Shown here: positions 53,292 through 63,326 of the stretch, one piece after another
How the letters are laid out: each line of letters starts with the position of its first letter
How positions within the stretch are numbered: position 1 is the stretch's first letter
Source: Paenactinomyces guangxiensis
Lineage (GTDB): Bacteria > Bacillota > Bacilli > Thermoactinomycetales > Thermoactinomycetaceae
Direction of reading: 5' to 3'
Assembly (NCBI RefSeq): GCF_016055185.1
Contig: NZ_JAECVR010000020.1
Location: 1-64,000, forward strand
Length of the DNA: 64,000 nucleotides
Program-made: the position numbers and the translations under genes
Notes under the pieces: generated by a model
What the model saw: the letters and a program-made list of their open reading frames with translations, nothing else
Databases searched by the model: none
Told to the model about the DNA's origin: nothing

Positions 53292-54005
53292 TTACTTCAG
53301 ATCCTCAACCGGATCATCATTCGCCTCTCCCCGCCGTTTACGGTCAATCGCTTTTTTCACCCCGTACAGTGCATACAGGGCCAGAGGAATGAACATCACT
53401 TTTGGCAGTTCGCGGGGATATAAAATAGCTGAAACAGCAACGGCAATCAAAAAGAGAGGCGCAAACCAATACGCACTTTTTGGTACTCTCATTTTATTAA
53501 ATTTAGGGTATTTGATCTGGCTGACCATCAAAAAAGATAAAAACAGCATCGCAAACATAAGAATGTATGCATTGGCTACATATTCGTTATAGATTGCCAT
53601 AGTGGCGAGAATTCCGCCCGCAGCCGTGATCGGCAAACCGATGAAATAACCGGGCTTTCCGGGACTTACATTGAAGCGGGCAAGACGGAGGGCACCGCAG
53701 ATCGGAAAAATAGCCGTGACCAGCCAGCCCTGGGGACCTGTATCTTTTAATACGGATACATACATAATGATTGCCGGAGCTACCCCAAATGAAATAACAT
53801 CAGATAATGAATCCAATTCCTTCCCGAATTCGCTTTCCGTATTCAGCATCCGGGCAACCCGGCCATCCAGGCCATCCAGTAACATTCCTATAATGACCAT
53901 AATTGCAGCGTACTGCCACGAACCCTGAATCGCTAAAATTATAGATATAATACCGAGAAATAAGTTCCCAACTGTAAAACAACTGGGCAATGCTCTCGCA
54001 AACAT
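53292..54005 (-). CDS. pssA: CDP-diacylglycerol-serine O-phosphatidyltransferase
   Basis: Membrane enzyme making phosphatidylserine, the precursor of phosphatidylethanolamine. The protein has 237 residues with several membrane helices. The CDP-alcohol phosphotransferase motif DGLDGRVARMLNTESEFGKE plus LDSLSD lies near 44-69, with all three aspartates. No psd gene is in the window. The region 54006-54111 holds no gene; upstream is disA. Confidence 0.94.
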   Translation of the reverse strand: MFARALPSCFTVGNLFLGIISIILAIQGSWQYAAIMVIIGMLLDGLDGRVARMLNTESEFGKELDSLSDVISFGVAPAIIMYVSVLKDTGPQGWLVTAIFPICGALRLARFNVSPGKPGYFIGLPITAAGGILATMAIYNEYVANAYILMFAMLFLSFLMVSQIKYPKFNKMRVPKSAYWFAPLFLIAVAVSAILYPRELPKVMFIPLALYALYGVKKAIDRKRRGEANDDPVEDLK

Positions 54006-54111
54006 AACAGGGAACCTCCTAAATGGAATGAGTACCGCTTAAGGTGGCTGACTGCATGCCTCCTTTCGCTGTTTTCGCTCAATTTATTGTAGTGGTTTCA
54101 TTCTAGGTTAT

Positions 54112-55191
54112 TTAGATATGTCTGTCAATAAAGACCTGCTCCTGAATTCGCTTCAAACCCTCTTTAATCGTTCTGGCACGCACATCTCCGATCCCTTCTA
54201 CATCATCCAATTCTTCAATGCTGGCAAGCATGATGCGCGGCAATGTTTCAAAGCGACAAATTAAATTTTCAATAATATTTGCCGGCAGGCGGGGGATTTT
54301 ATTCAGGATCCGATACCCGCGCGGGGAGACAGCCTGCTCCTGGATATTAATATTTCCAGGAAATCCAAGAATCCGTACTAAATTTGTATACTCCAGCAAA
54401 TCGTCTGCAGAAAGTTTACTCAGTTCCTCAAATACTTCCTGGGGTTTTACGCATTCCGGATTCTGACAGTAATCTCTGATCAGCAGCTCTGCCTCATCCT
54501 CCACATTGGAAACCAGCTCTTCCAGCTGCATGCTAATCAAACGACCCTCTGTCCCCAATTCATGAATATAGGTTTCAATTTCACGTTTAATGCGCAGGAC
54601 CATCTCCACTCTCTGTAAAACTAACGCTACTTCATGTAATGTAACCAATTCTTCAAATTCCAACGCACTTAAATTGGTGGTTGTCTGATCAAGGACCGAC
54701 TTATACTTTTCAAGCGTCTGGATTGCCTGGTTTGCCTTGGTTAAAATTACTCCTATATCCTTCAGGGCGTAACGGAAATTTCCTTTGTATAATGTAATAA
54801 TATTTCTCCGCTGTGAAATAGACACCACTAATTTCCCGGTCTGTTTTGCTGTTCGTTGTGCGGTGCGATGGCGAATTCCCGTCTCAGTGGAAGGTATGGC
54901 TGAACTGGGGACTAATTGGGTATTGGCATATAAAATTCGTTTACCGTCATTACTTAAAATAATCGCTCCGTCCATTTTGGCTAGTTCATAAAGATGAGCA
55001 GGCGTAAAGGGGCAATCGATGTGAAATCCGCCATCAACAATTTCACGAATCGTTTCATCATAGCCCATGACGATCAGCGCACCTGTTTTGGCTCCCAGAA
55101 CATTGTCAAGCCCCTCACGAAAAGGGGTTCCGGGAGCGAGGAAGCGCAAAATATCACTGCTCAACCGATCTTTTTTCCCTTCTTCTTTCAC
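54112..55191 (-). CDS. disA: DNA integrity scanning protein, diadenylate cyclase DisA
   Basis: Makes c-di-AMP, and scans DNA, delaying sporulation when it meets branched DNA. The protein has 359 residues. DAC motifs are MDGAIILS near 74-81 and [15 protein letters not shown] near 104-118. A helical linker is followed by C-terminal helix-hairpin-helix ([20 protein letters not shown] near 326-345). Begins with GTG at 55191. Six bases behind radA, so the two are coupled as in B. subtilis. Confidence 0.97.
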   Translation of the reverse strand: MKEEGKKDRLSSDILRFLAPGTPFREGLDNVLGAKTGALIVMGYDETIREIVDGGFHIDCPFTPAHLYELAKMDGAIILSNDGKRILYANTQLVPSSAIPSTETGIRHRTAQRTAKQTGKLVVSISQRRNIITLYKGNFRYALKDIGVILTKANQAIQTLEKYKSVLDQTTTNLSALEFEELVTLHEVALVLQRVEMVLRIKREIETYIHELGTEGRLISMQLEELVSNVEDEAELLIRDYCQNPECVKPQEVFEELSKLSADDLLEYTNLVRILGFPGNINIQEQAVSPRGYRILNKIPRLPANIIENLICRFETLPRIMLASIEELDDVEGIGDVRARTIKEGLKRIQEQVFIDRHI

Positions 55192-55197
55192 GTCTTA

Positions 55198-56565
55198 TTA
55201 CCCTCCCAACGCCACTTCCAATGCTTGTTCCAGTGTGCCCACCCCAACAAGTTCCATTCCCTGTGGCGGAGTCCAGCCACGACGGTTTTTCTCCGGAAAA
55301 ATAACACGTTTAAATCCCATATTGTTTGCCTCTGCCACTCTTTGTTCAATGCGGGAAACTCCCCTGACTTCACCAGTCAATCCCACTTCCCCGATGAAAA
55401 GGTCATGGGAAAGAGTGGGACGGTCCCGAAAACTGGAAGCGAGACTGACCGCGATGCTCAGGTCAACGGCTGGTTCATCCAGACGCACTCCCCCGACCAC
55501 ATTGACGTAAGCGTCTTGATTTTGCAGAAAAAAACCAAGCCGTTTTTCCAGTACAGCCATAATCATTGTTACTCGGTGATGATCTACGCCTGCAGCCATT
55601 CGTTTGGGAGTCGCAAAGCTGGTGGGGGTTACCAGAGCCTGTAATTCCACGAGAACGGGACGGGTTCCCTCTATGCTCGCAGCAACTGCTGTTCCGGGTA
55701 CTCCCACCGGCCGGCCTGACAAAAACAATTCGGAAGGATTGCCAACCTCGGCAAGGCCCTCTTCTTTCATTTCAAATACTCCAATTTCATTGGTGGAGCC
55801 AAACCGGTTTTTTACCGCCCTGAGAATCCGGTAGGTATGATGCCGCTCCCCTTCAAAGTAGAGGACTGAATCAACCATATGTTCAAGCATCCGCGGTCCG
55901 GCAAGGGCACCGGATTTGGTGACATGTCCAACGATGATAATGGCAATCGCCCGCTCTTTGGCCCAGCGCATCAATTGACCGGTGCACTCTCGTACCTGGG
56001 ATACACTTCCCGGGGCGGATGTAATGTCCGGATGGAACATTGTCTGGATCGAGTCAATGACGACCAGCTTGGGAGCGGTCTCTTCCAACAGTTGTTCCAC
56101 TGCTGTCAAGTCGGTTTCAGAAGCAACCATCAGCTTTTCGTGCAGTGCTCCCAGACGGTCGGCACGCAGCCGAATCTGCTCGGTCGACTCTTCACCGGAA
56201 ACATATAAAATCGGCATTCCCCGCCCGGCCAATTGGTGTGTTGCTTGTAATAACAAGGTGGATTTGCCTATTCCCGGGTCCCCGCCGACCAGAATGAGAG
56301 AGCCTGGTACCAGCCCGCCCCCGAGAACGCGGTTCAACTCTCTCAATCCCGTATCAAAACGGGGTTGATCCAGTTTTTCGACCTGAGTGATCGGTGTTGC
56401 TTGTTCTCTTTTTGGTCTCAGTCTAATCGCTGTTCCCGGAACATGAGACTGTTCTCTCTCCTCCATTATCGTGTTCCAGTTTCCGCAACCCGGACAGCGT
56501 CCCATCCACTTAGGGGTTTCATATCCGCATTCCTGACAAACAAATCTCGTTTTTTTCTTTGTCAC
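55198..56565 (-). CDS. radA: DNA repair protein RadA (Sms)
   Basis: Helicase-like recombination protein of 455 residues from GTG 56565. A zinc finger [20 protein letters not shown] is near 9-28. The RecA core has Walker [15 protein letters not shown] near 95-108 and the RadA KNRFGST motif near 252-258. The C-terminal Lon-like domain has [24 protein letters not shown] precedes the GTG by seven bases; a TTG six codons earlier is unlikely. Confidence 0.96.
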   Translation of the reverse strand: MTKKKTRFVCQECGYETPKWMGRCPGCGNWNTIMEEREQSHVPGTAIRLRPKREQATPITQVEKLDQPRFDTGLRELNRVLGGGLVPGSLILVGGDPGIGKSTLLLQATHQLAGRGMPILYVSGEESTEQIRLRADRLGALHEKLMVASETDLTAVEQLLEETAPKLVVIDSIQTMFHPDITSAPGSVSQVRECTGQLMRWAKERAIAIIIVGHVTKSGALAGPRMLEHMVDSVLYFEGERHHTYRILRAVKNRFGSTNEIGVFEMKEEGLAEVGNPSELFLSGRPVGVPGTAVAASIEGTRPVLVELQALVTPTSFATPKRMAAGVDHHRVTMIMAVLEKRLGFFLQNQDAYVNVVGGVRLDEPAVDLSIAVSLASSFRDRPTLSHDLFIGEVGLTGEVRGVSRIEQRVAEANNMGFKRVIFPEKNRRGWTPPQGMELVGVGTLEQALEVALGG

Positions 56566-56628
56566 AATCCGTCCTCTATTCAATTTCGATTATTTTTCTC
56601 TCACTCATTATAGCAAATTCAATAGCAA

Positions 56629-56656
56629 AAACATCCCCGCGGGAAAGGGGATGTTT
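56629..56656 (-). terminator. Terminator after clpC
   Basis: AAACATCCCC and GGGGATGTTT pair around an eight-base loop, followed by TTTTTGC on the minus strand. It lies about six bases past the clpC stop and separates the ctsR operon from radA-disA. Confidence 0.8.
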
Positions 56657-56661
56657 GATCG

Positions 56662-59112
56662 TTAAATGGCCTCAGTCGGCTTCACATCGGTCTTATCGAC
56701 AGTCAGTCTCCCGTCCTTCACATCGATTGTCACCGTATCCCCTCGCTGAATATTGCCACGAAGCAATTCTTCAGAGAGACGGTCTTCAATATGCTTTGTG
56801 ATGGCTCTTCTGAGCGGCCGTGCACCATAAGTGGGATCAAAGCCTTCTTTGGCAAGGTGCTTTTTCGCCTCATCGGTCAGCATAAAGTCGATGTCTTGTT
56901 CTTTCAGGCGTTTTCGCAGCTCTTCAGCCATAAGAGAAACAATTTGTTGCAGGTGTTCTTCTTTTAAAGAGTGGAAAACAATCACATCGTCAATCCGGTT
57001 TAAAAACTCGGGGCGGAAGTTTTTCTTCAACTCTTCCATTACATTTTGTTTCATTTGTTCATATTCATCATTATTGATATCCCCGGTCGTAAACCCAAGG
57101 CGTGTATTTTTCCTGATGGTGGAAGCACCTACATTGGAAGTCATAATGATGATGGTGTTGCGAAAATCAACCGTCCGTCCTTTACCGTCAGTGAGACGGC
57201 CGTCTTCCAGCACTTGCAAAAGAACATTAAACACTTCCGGGTGTGCTTTTTCAACCTCATCGAAGAGAACTACCGAATACGGTTTGCGGCGAACCTTCTC
57301 TGTCAGCTGCCCGCCCTCTTCATAGCCTACATAACCGGGAGGTGAACCGACAAGGCGGCTTGTCGTGTGTTTCTCCATGTATTCGGACATATCGATGCGA
57401 ATCATTGCATCTTCGTCCCCGAACATTGCTTCGGCAAGAGCCCTCGCCAGTTCTGTCTTCCCGACTCCGGTCGGGCCAAGGAAAATAAATGAACCAATCG
57501 GGCGTTTGGGGTCTTTCAATCCCGCACGCGCACGACGGATCGCCCGCGCAACCGATTTGACCGCTTCCTCTTGGCCGATCACACGATTGTGAAGGATGCT
57601 CTCCATGTTCAGAAGACGTTCAGATTCTTCTTCAGCCAATTTTCTCACCGGAATTCCCGTCCAGTTGCCGACGACATCAGCAATATCTTCTGCGGTTACT
57701 TCGGAATCCGTCTTTCCCTGAACTTGCTTCCAATTATTTCGGGTGATTTCCAGTTCTTCACGCAATTTTTGTTCCTTATCACGCAGGGAAGCCGCTTTCT
57801 CAAACTCCTGGCTTTGTACCGCTGCATCCTTCTCTTTCTTCACTTCTTCCACCTTTTGTTCCAATTCCTTCAACTCTGGCGGAACGGTGAAAGAAGAGAG
57901 GCGGACTTTTGAAGCAGCCTCATCGATCAGGTCAATCGCTTTGTCAGGGAGATAACGGTCGGTGATATATCGGTCAGACAATTTTACTGCCTGACGAATC
58001 GCCTCATCCGTTATTTTGACCCGATGGTGTGCTTCATAGCGGTCACGCAAGCCTTCAAGAATGAGGATCGCTTCCTCTTTAGTGGGCTCATCGACGGTGA
58101 TTGGCTGGAAGCGCCGTTCCAGTGCGGCATCTTTTTCAATATACTTGCGGTATTCATCCAGTGTCGTTGCACCTATACATTGTAAATCACCGCGTGCCAG
58201 AGCCGGTTTTAAGATATTGGAGGCGTCAATGGCTCCTTCTGCGCCTCCAGCTCCGATCAGAGTATGCAGCTCGTCAATGAACAGGATGATATTTCCTGCC
58301 TGGCGAATCTCATCCATGATTTTTTTCAGCCGGTCTTCAAACTCACCCCGATATTTGGTTCCGGCGACAACGGTTCCCATGTCAAGGGTCATCACGCGTT
58401 TACCCCGCAATGTTTCGGGAATTTCCCCATCCACGATCCGCTGTGCCAAACCCTCAGCTATTGCCGTTTTCCCGACTCCCGGTTCACCGATAAGAACCGG
58501 ATTGTTTTTGGTACGGCGGGAAAGAACTTGAATCACTCGTTCAATCTCTTTGCTTCGGCCGATGACCGGGTCCAAGTTGCCGTCTTTAGCCGTAGCCGTC
58601 AGATCACGGGCCAGACTATCCAGAGTTGGCGTGTTGACATTGGCATTGGGCCCTTGATGGCCGGAGACTGATTCACTGTTTCCCAACAGTTGCAATACTT
58701 GCTGTCTGGCTTTATTCAGGCTGACACCCAGGTTATTGAGTACACGGGCGGCCACTCCTTCTCCTTCACGAATCAGCCCCAGCAAAATATGCTCAGTCCC
58801 GACATAGGTGTGGCCCAACTTCCGCGCCTCGTCCATCGATAATTCAATTACTTTTTTGGCACGTGGAGTATAGGCAATATTGGTGGGTTGACCCTGTCCG
58901 CGTCCAATCAGGCTCTCCACTTCCTTATGGATTTTTTCCAAACCCAGGCCAAGGGCAATCAACGCTTTAGCTGCGATTCCCTCACCCTCGCGGACGAGGC
59001 CAAGTAAAATATGCTCGGTTCCAATGTTGCTATGCCCCAGACGCACAGCTTCTTCCTGTGCCAGTGCCAGCACTTTCTGCGCACGTTCTGTAAAACGGCC
59101 AAACATCATCAT
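56662..59112 (-). CDS. clpC: ATP-dependent Clp protease ATPase ClpC
   Basis: Hexameric AAA+ unfoldase feeding ClpP, degrading heat-damaged and arginine-phosphorylated proteins. The protein has 816 residues. Two Clp_N repeats ([20 protein letters not shown] and [20 protein letters not shown]), AAA-1 Walker [16 protein letters not shown] near 209, a UVR/M-domain coil ([20 protein letters not shown] near 430) and AAA-2 Walker [16 protein letters not shown] near 550. ClpP is not in the window. Last gene of the ctsR operon. Confidence 0.98.
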   Translation of the reverse strand: MMMFGRFTERAQKVLALAQEEAVRLGHSNIGTEHILLGLVREGEGIAAKALIALGLGLEKIHKEVESLIGRGQGQPTNIAYTPRAKKVIELSMDEARKLGHTYVGTEHILLGLIREGEGVAARVLNNLGVSLNKARQQVLQLLGNSESVSGHQGPNANVNTPTLDSLARDLTATAKDGNLDPVIGRSKEIERVIQVLSRRTKNNPVLIGEPGVGKTAIAEGLAQRIVDGEIPETLRGKRVMTLDMGTVVAGTKYRGEFEDRLKKIMDEIRQAGNIILFIDELHTLIGAGGAEGAIDASNILKPALARGDLQCIGATTLDEYRKYIEKDAALERRFQPITVDEPTKEEAILILEGLRDRYEAHHRVKITDEAIRQAVKLSDRYITDRYLPDKAIDLIDEAASKVRLSSFTVPPELKELEQKVEEVKKEKDAAVQSQEFEKAASLRDKEQKLREELEITRNNWKQVQGKTDSEVTAEDIADVVGNWTGIPVRKLAEEESERLLNMESILHNRVIGQEEAVKSVARAIRRARAGLKDPKRPIGSFIFLGPTGVGKTELARALAEAMFGDEDAMIRIDMSEYMEKHTTSRLVGSPPGYVGYEEGGQLTEKVRRKPYSVVLFDEVEKAHPEVFNVLLQVLEDGRLTDGKGRTVDFRNTIIIMTSNVGASTIRKNTRLGFTTGDINNDEYEQMKQNVMEELKKNFRPEFLNRIDDVIVFHSLKEEHLQQIVSLMAEELRKRLKEQDIDFMLTDEAKKHLAKEGFDPTYGARPLRRAITKHIEDRLSEELLRGNIQRGDTVTIDVKDGRLTVDKTDVKPTEAI

Positions 59113-59167
59113 CTATACACCTCGCTTTATTTCTGTGAAAGCATGTCTCGGGAGAGAATATTAGATT

Positions 59168-60253
59168 TCAGACCGATTTGTCCTTTTGTTCCATCGCCAA
59201 TCGTTCCATAATCATCCTTGAACGGCGAATATCTCTTTCTTCAGCGTCTAATCGCTGCCCTGCGTACTGTTGCAAAAAACCGGGCTGAATCATAACCATC
59301 AGCTCATTCATCACACTTGCCGACACACCTCGAATCAGTCCGAGATCAATTCCCAACCGCACATCGGACAATCTTTTCATTGCCTCTTTGGAATCGATAA
59401 TTCGCGAGTGGGCCAGTATTCCGTAGGACCGGTGCACACGGTCCTCCATTTGAATGGACGAGACTTCCAGGAGACGTTGCCGCGCCGATTGTTCATGTTG
59501 GATCATCTGGCCGACAACTCCCTGTAACTTATCGATAATTTCCTCCTCTGATTGACCGAGGGTTACCTGATTGGAAACCTGGTACAACTGCCCGAGCGCC
59601 TCGCTCCCTTCACCGTAAATTCCCCGCACAGCCAAACCGACCTGGGTGATCGCCGGCAACAGTCGGTTGAGCTGCTGTGTCATGGCCAGGGCAGGCAGAT
59701 GAACCATCACCGAAGCCCGTATGCCCGTTCCCACATTGGTTGGACAACTGGTCAGATAACCGCATTGATCATCAAAGGCGTAAGAGAGTTTTTGCTCCAG
59801 CCAGTCATCAATATGGTTTGCCATTTTCCAGGCTTCTTCCAATTGCAGTCCCGGAAACAGACATTGAATGCGAATGTGGTCTTCTTCATTGATCATGATG
59901 CTGATGGATTCATCTTTACTCAGCAGAACCGCTCCATGAGGCGACTCTTCAGCCAGCATCGGACTGATCAGATGTTTTTCAACCAACACCCTTTTTTCCA
60001 ATTCATTTAAATCTTTCATGCGGATCAGTTCGGCATCTTTTAAAAGAGGAAGGTGATTTTGTTCCTTCTCCCAGGTCTCTTCCACCACCCGGACAATTTC
60101 TTCAGCCTGGGAAGAGGTACTCAGCATGGGAAACGGAAAACCGGTCAAGTTACGCGCAACCCGTACCCGACTGCTAAAAACAATATCAGATTGCGGACCC
60201 TTCACTCGCATCCATTCACTGATCGCATTTTGCATAAAATGTTCAAGTGACAT
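59168..60253 (-). CDS. mcsB: Protein arginine kinase McsB
   Basis: Phosphorylates arginines on proteins, tagging them for ClpCP; also inactivates CtsR under heat. The protein has 361 residues and a phosphagen-kinase fold. VFSSRVRVARNLTGFPFPML near 25-44 binds ATP phosphates; CGYLTSCPTNVGTGIRASVM near 165-184 is the catalytic loop. The C-terminal part is helical. It lies 11 bases behind mcsA. Confidence 0.96.
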   Translation of the reverse strand: MSLEHFMQNAISEWMRVKGPQSDIVFSSRVRVARNLTGFPFPMLSTSSQAEEIVRVVEETWEKEQNHLPLLKDAELIRMKDLNELEKRVLVEKHLISPMLAEESPHGAVLLSKDESISIMINEEDHIRIQCLFPGLQLEEAWKMANHIDDWLEQKLSYAFDDQCGYLTSCPTNVGTGIRASVMVHLPALAMTQQLNRLLPAITQVGLAVRGIYGEGSEALGQLYQVSNQVTLGQSEEEIIDKLQGVVGQMIQHEQSARQRLLEVSSIQMEDRVHRSYGILAHSRIIDSKEAMKRLSDVRLGIDLGLIRGVSASVMNELMVMIQPGFLQQYAGQRLDAEERDIRRSRMIMERLAMEQKDKSV

Positions 60254-60264
60254 GGAAATTCCTC

Positions 60265-60789
60265 CTACTGCTCTAGTCTTTCTTGTAATGAGCGAATTTG
60301 GTCACGCAATTTGGCCGCTTCTTCAAACTCTTCCGCTTCTACTTTATGAGCCAGTTCTTCTTTTAGTCTCTCCAGTTGACGGCGGAGCTTTAATTCACCT
60401 TTCGTCCGCTCCGGAATCTTCCCGCGGTGTGAAGAATGTCCATGAACTCTGCGCAGCAGCGGAACAAGGCGGTCTCTAAAGGTTTGATAACAATCTGAAC
60501 AGCCGAAACGTCCGATTTTGCTGAATTGGTTATAAGTCAACCCGCAGGTGGGACAGCGGGTTATCTGAGTTTTCATCGCAGACCCGTGACCCGTCTCAGA
60601 TGCTGACGGTTCAAAATTTAAGAGTCCGGATAATAGTTGATGAAAAGAAAACCCGTTTTCAAAACCGGGCATGTATTCTCCTTTTTCCTGGGCACACACT
60701 TCGCACAAATGAAACTCCGTCTTATTGCCATTAACGATCTTCGTGTAATGAAGTGTTGCCGGCCGTTTTCCGCACTCCGGACAGAGCAT
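60265..60789 (-). CDS. mcsA: McsA, activator of protein arginine kinase
   Basis: Zinc protein of 174 residues that binds and activates McsB. CPECGKRPATLHYTKIV near 3-19 and CEVC near 28-31 form one zinc site, and CPTCGLTYNQF with CSDC near 78-98 the other. The C-terminal UVR motif (AEEFEEAAKLRDQIRSLQER near 152-171) contacts ClpC or McsB. It is six bases from ctsR. Confidence 0.95.
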   Translation of the reverse strand: MLCPECGKRPATLHYTKIVNGNKTEFHLCEVCAQEKGEYMPGFENGFSFHQLLSGLLNFEPSASETGHGSAMKTQITRCPTCGLTYNQFSKIGRFGCSDCYQTFRDRLVPLLRRVHGHSSHRGKIPERTKGELKLRRQLERLKEELAHKVEAEEFEEAAKLRDQIRSLQERLEQ

Positions 60790-60795
60790 CGGCCG

Positions 60796-61266
60796 TCACT
60801 CTCCTTTACTCGTAAATATTGTCGTAATCATCATCCGCATCATTCGTGCTCTCATTTGATCGCGAAGCGGGATCGGCAACTGCAACGTCTCACGTGAAAC
60901 CAAACGCCGCATCAACAATGCTTCACGGGGTGTCATCAAATTTTCCTCCAACAACCGGGATATCACGTGTTCCGCGGTTATTTGAGGAATATGATCCCCG
61001 ATTTTTTGCAAGAGATCTTCAAACGTATCCCGGGGAGTTTTCAGGCGAACTTTTTGAATACGAATAAATCCGCCGCCTCCTCTTTTACTTTCCACGATGT
61101 ACCCTTTCTCAATCGTAAAGCGGGTGCTGATCACATAATTAATTTGTGAGGGTACACATTGAAAAGTATCTGCCAGTTCACTCCGTTTGATCTCTATAAC
61201 CCCACTGTCACTCTCATTGAGTATTTTTTTTAAATAGCGTTCAATGATGTCCGAAATGCTACTCAT
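60796..61266 (-). CDS. ctsR: Class III stress repressor CtsR
   Basis: Winged-helix repressor of clp genes, 156 residues. The N-terminal DNA-binding domain contains VIEIKRSELADTFQCVPSQI near 23-42 and the wing GYIVESKRGGGGFIRI near 54-69. The glycine-rich turn acts as the heat sensor in the Bacillus protein and is intact. It represses its own operon through the operator at 61286-61302. Confidence 0.97.
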   Translation of the reverse strand: MSSISDIIERYLKKILNESDSGVIEIKRSELADTFQCVPSQINYVISTRFTIEKGYIVESKRGGGGFIRIQKVRLKTPRDTFEDLLQKIGDHIPQITAEHVISRLLEENLMTPREALLMRRLVSRETLQLPIPLRDQMRARMMRMMITTIFTSKGE

Positions 61267-61285
61267 CGGACAACCTCCTGCTGAC

Positions 61286-61343
61286 TTTGACTAACTTTGA
61301 CCTTCGTGATACCTATTATAAATGATGCATTGCCGATTGCCAA
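61286..61343 (-). promoter_or_regulatory. Sigma-A promoter and CtsR operator of ctsR-mcsA-mcsB-clpC
   Basis: TTGGCA (61338-61343) and TATAAT (61315-61320) are 17 bases apart on the minus strand. Downstream, GGTCAAA-GTT-AGTCAAA at 61286-61302 matches the CtsR direct-repeat operator (RGTCAAANNNRGTCAAA) with no mismatch. It overlaps the start of transcription, as expected for repression by blocking initiation. Confidence 0.93.
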
Positions 61344-61400
61344 GTCCCCCCTTTGATTCATTACTCATTTTCCCTTATCTTTTCCTTTTTCATACCTTCT

Positions 61401-62090
61401 TCACTCCGTGCGGACCGTTTTCACTCCCTTCACTTTTCGTATTTCCTCACATAATTCAGCAAGGGTAATTTTCTCCGGCAAGCGAACATGAAAGGTGATT
61501 CCCAGATAATGATCATCTTCTTCCCCTTCATCCATATTCACCTTGCGAATACTTCCGCCATTTCGGGCGATCAGGGAGGCCAGTTCCCCTAACTTTCCCG
61601 GGTCGTCCGCCACGATCAGTTGAATGATGCGTAAACGGCGCTTTTTAATCAAAATTTTCTCCAAACGGTTCAGAAGCTCCAGGCTGACCAGAACGAGGAC
61701 GGTGGTTAAAGCAGCTCCAAACATAAACCCGGTTCCCACCGCCAGCCCGATTCCGGCCACCACCCACAGGGAAGCCGCCGTTGTGAGGCCTGTCACCGAG
61801 ACTCCGTGCCGCAATATAGTGCCGGCACCCAAGAAACCGATGCCACTGACAACTTGCGCGCTGATTCGCGACGGGTCAAACTGGACATTTTTTTGTCCCA
61901 TAAAATCGGAAAATCCATAGATTGAAATCAACATAATCAGTGCGGAACCAAGACTTACCAGGATATGAGTACGGAATCCCGCAGGGTGATTGTTTTTCTC
62001 CCTTTCCCATCCAATCAGCCCTCCCAGTATCCCGGCGACAAAAAGGCGAAAGGCAATCTCCCAATAGGGAAGTGTCCAGACAGTTTGCAT
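61401..62090 (-). CDS. MgtC/SapB family membrane protein
   Basis: Protein of 229 residues with about four N-terminal membrane helices. RLFVAGILGGLIGWEREKNN near 15-34 and HPAGFRTHILVSLGSALIML near 35-54 are the family signature, with the R-x-H-I motif. GIGFLGAGTIL near 88-98 is also typical. A C-terminal ACT-like domain begins near 150 (RIIQLIVADDPGKLGELASL). Such proteins are linked to Mg limitation in other species; that function is not shown here. Confidence 0.88.
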   Translation of the reverse strand: MQTVWTLPYWEIAFRLFVAGILGGLIGWEREKNNHPAGFRTHILVSLGSALIMLISIYGFSDFMGQKNVQFDPSRISAQVVSGIGFLGAGTILRHGVSVTGLTTAASLWVVAGIGLAVGTGFMFGAALTTVLVLVSLELLNRLEKILIKKRRLRIIQLIVADDPGKLGELASLIARNGGSIRKVNMDEGEEDDHYLGITFHVRLPEKITLAELCEEIRKVKGVKTVRTE

Positions 62091-62115
62091 TTCAGGTCCC
62101 CTCCCTTGACAAACT

Positions 62116-62142
62116 AAATGCCGGAGAGAAGCCCCGGCATTT
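62116..62142. terminator. Terminator after the HAD phosphatase gene
   Basis: AAATGCCGG (62116-62124) pairs with CCGGCATTT (62134-62142). On the minus strand the U-tract is broken (TTTAGTTTG), on the plus strand it is longer, so it may be more efficient in the other direction. Confidence 0.5.
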
Positions 62143-62145
62143 TTT

Positions 62146-62817
62146 CTAAACAGAGATAATCGTTAACAGATCTTTAAATGCTTCAATTTTATAATCTGCC
62201 ACGGCCAATTCATCCTCCTCCCCAAACCGGGGGAAGCCGGCGTAACGGCAGCCAATGACTGTCAGATTATTCTCTCTCCCTGCTTTGACGTCCGAACTCC
62301 GGTCCCCGACCATATAACCTTCTGTGATTCCGGCATTCTGTTTACAAATTCTTACTAAATCCACTTTGCTTTTTGTCTCATGATCACCGGCTGTATAAAT
62401 ATCTTGAAATAAGTCAATGATCCCTTTAGATTCCAGAGCCCCGCGTACATAGGGACCAACGCCGTTACTGGCAATAAAAAGTCCCCAGCCCGCTCGCTGC
62501 AATTTCCGCAAAGTTTCTTCAACTTCCGGAAACAGTTCACCTTTTCCCTGTTCAAGCAGTTCCAATTCTTTTTCCAACATGATTCGATCAGCTTCTGCTT
62601 TTGTCAGGGGATCTGCTCCGGGCATCAGCTTTTGCCAAATTTCATCATGAGTCAGTCCAAACACAGATTGAATTTCCATAACAGAAGGAGCAGGGCCCGA
62701 ATACCTTCCCTTTTCCTTCAGATAACGGAATGTTTCTTGAAAAGCAGGTACAGCTACTTTTTCTGTTTGAAATAATGTACCATCCAAATCAAAGATTATT
62801 GCTTTCAATCCATACAC
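62146..62817 (-). CDS. HAD-superfamily phosphatase (PGP-like)
   Basis: Hydrolase of 223 residues. Motif I is FDLDGTLFQTE near 9-19, motif II FIASNG near 113-118, motif III K near 147 and motif IV MVGDRSSDVKAG near 168-179. The helical cap inserted after motif I (about 20-80) is of the phosphoglycolate phosphatase class. Substrate cannot be read. It has a plausible promoter of its own at 62853-62882. Confidence 0.85.
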   Translation of the reverse strand: MYGLKAIIFDLDGTLFQTEKVAVPAFQETFRYLKEKGRYSGPAPSVMEIQSVFGLTHDEIWQKLMPGADPLTKAEADRIMLEKELELLEQGKGELFPEVEETLRKLQRAGWGLFIASNGVGPYVRGALESKGIIDLFQDIYTAGDHETKSKVDLVRICKQNAGITEGYMVGDRSSDVKAGRENNLTVIGCRYAGFPRFGEEDELAVADYKIEAFKDLLTIISV

Positions 62818-62852
62818 CTTCTTTACTGTTTATATTTCGCCAATTTCCGTTT

Positions 62853-62882
62853 AACATACTCCATGATCACTTACTATGACAA
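62853..62882 (-). promoter_or_regulatory. Promoter of the HAD phosphatase gene
   Basis: TTGTCA (62877-62882) and TATGTT (62853-62858), spacer 18 bases, on the minus strand, about 35 bases before the start codon. Confidence 0.5.
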
Positions 62883-62974
62883 CCCTTTCTTATTAGTATA
62901 TTTTTCACTGTGAGAAAAGGCTAAACCTGAGAAAATTTATTTATTACCTGCAAGTACTAAAATCAAAAAATAAA

Positions 62975-63003
62975 TTGACAAAGATGTGACTTGAATATAA
63001 AAT
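62975..63003 (+). promoter_or_regulatory. Sigma-A promoter of the right-edge peptide locus
   Basis: TTGACA (62975-62980) and TAAAAT (62998-63003), spacer 17 bases. The start of the first peptide gene follows 46 bases later. The flanks are very AT-rich, which often marks strong promoters of small peptide genes. Confidence 0.75.
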
Positions 63004-63049
63004 TTAAATTACTCAAAATCACAATCGTTTTTGAAAGGAGGTCGTCGTG

Positions 63050-63199
63050 ATGAAAACAGTTCTTTTAAGTACTTTTGCTGTCAACGGGGTTCGTATGCCC
63101 ATTTTCGGTGATACGGTTCTTTCTCCAACAGCATATATGAAACCGCCAGACGGCCTCGGTGATCAAACGATTGTTTACCAGCACTCATTTGCTCAGTAA
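63050..63199 (+). CDS. 49-residue peptide, candidate precursor or signal peptide
   Basis: Unrecognised small protein. It starts MKTVLLSTFAVNGVRMPIFG and ends TIVYQHSFAQ. There is no cysteine, no clear signal peptide and no membrane helix. The first eleven residues are hydrophobic with Ser/Thr. The ribosome-binding site AAAGGAGGT is near perfect, and the gene has its own promoter and terminator, which suggests high expression. Followed by a second small gene and an ABC ATPase. Its start resembles that of the second peptide (K-x-[VI]-[LI]-x-x-T-F ... V-R). It could be a modified-peptide precursor or a signal; the sequence alone does not decide. Confidence 0.6.
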   Translation: MKTVLLSTFAVNGVRMPIFGDTVLSPTAYMKPPDGLGDQTIVYQHSFAQ

Positions 63200-63207
63200 A
63201 AACAATC

Positions 63208-63238
63208 ACCACAGGCTCTGCGGGGCCTGTGGTTTTTT
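63208..63238 (+). terminator. Terminator after the 49-residue peptide gene
   Basis: ACCACAGGC (63208-63216) pairs with GCCTGTGGT (63225-63233), followed by TTTTTT. Nine base pairs, eight-base loop. It would limit readthrough to the downstream genes. Confidence 0.88.
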
Positions 63239-63254
63239 ATTCCCTTTTTATATG

Positions 63255-63293
63255 ACACCACAGGCTTACTGTTCAGTTCTGATGGTGTTTTTT
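63255..63293 (+). terminator. Second hairpin/terminator ahead of the 67-residue gene
   Basis: ACACCACAG pairs with CTG(A)TGGTGT around a 15-base loop; six T follow. Its 5' arm shares the 11-base sequence CACCACAGGCT with the first terminator, so it may also pair with that terminator's 3' arm. Confidence 0.6.
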
Positions 63294-63326
63294 GTTTTTA
63301 CTGAGATGAAAAGGAGAAGATGACAG

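Noticed and set aside
54020-54065. Short ATG frame (12 codons) ahead of pssA as a leader peptide
   Set aside because: The GGAGG is only one base from the ATG and no terminator or attenuator structure follows.
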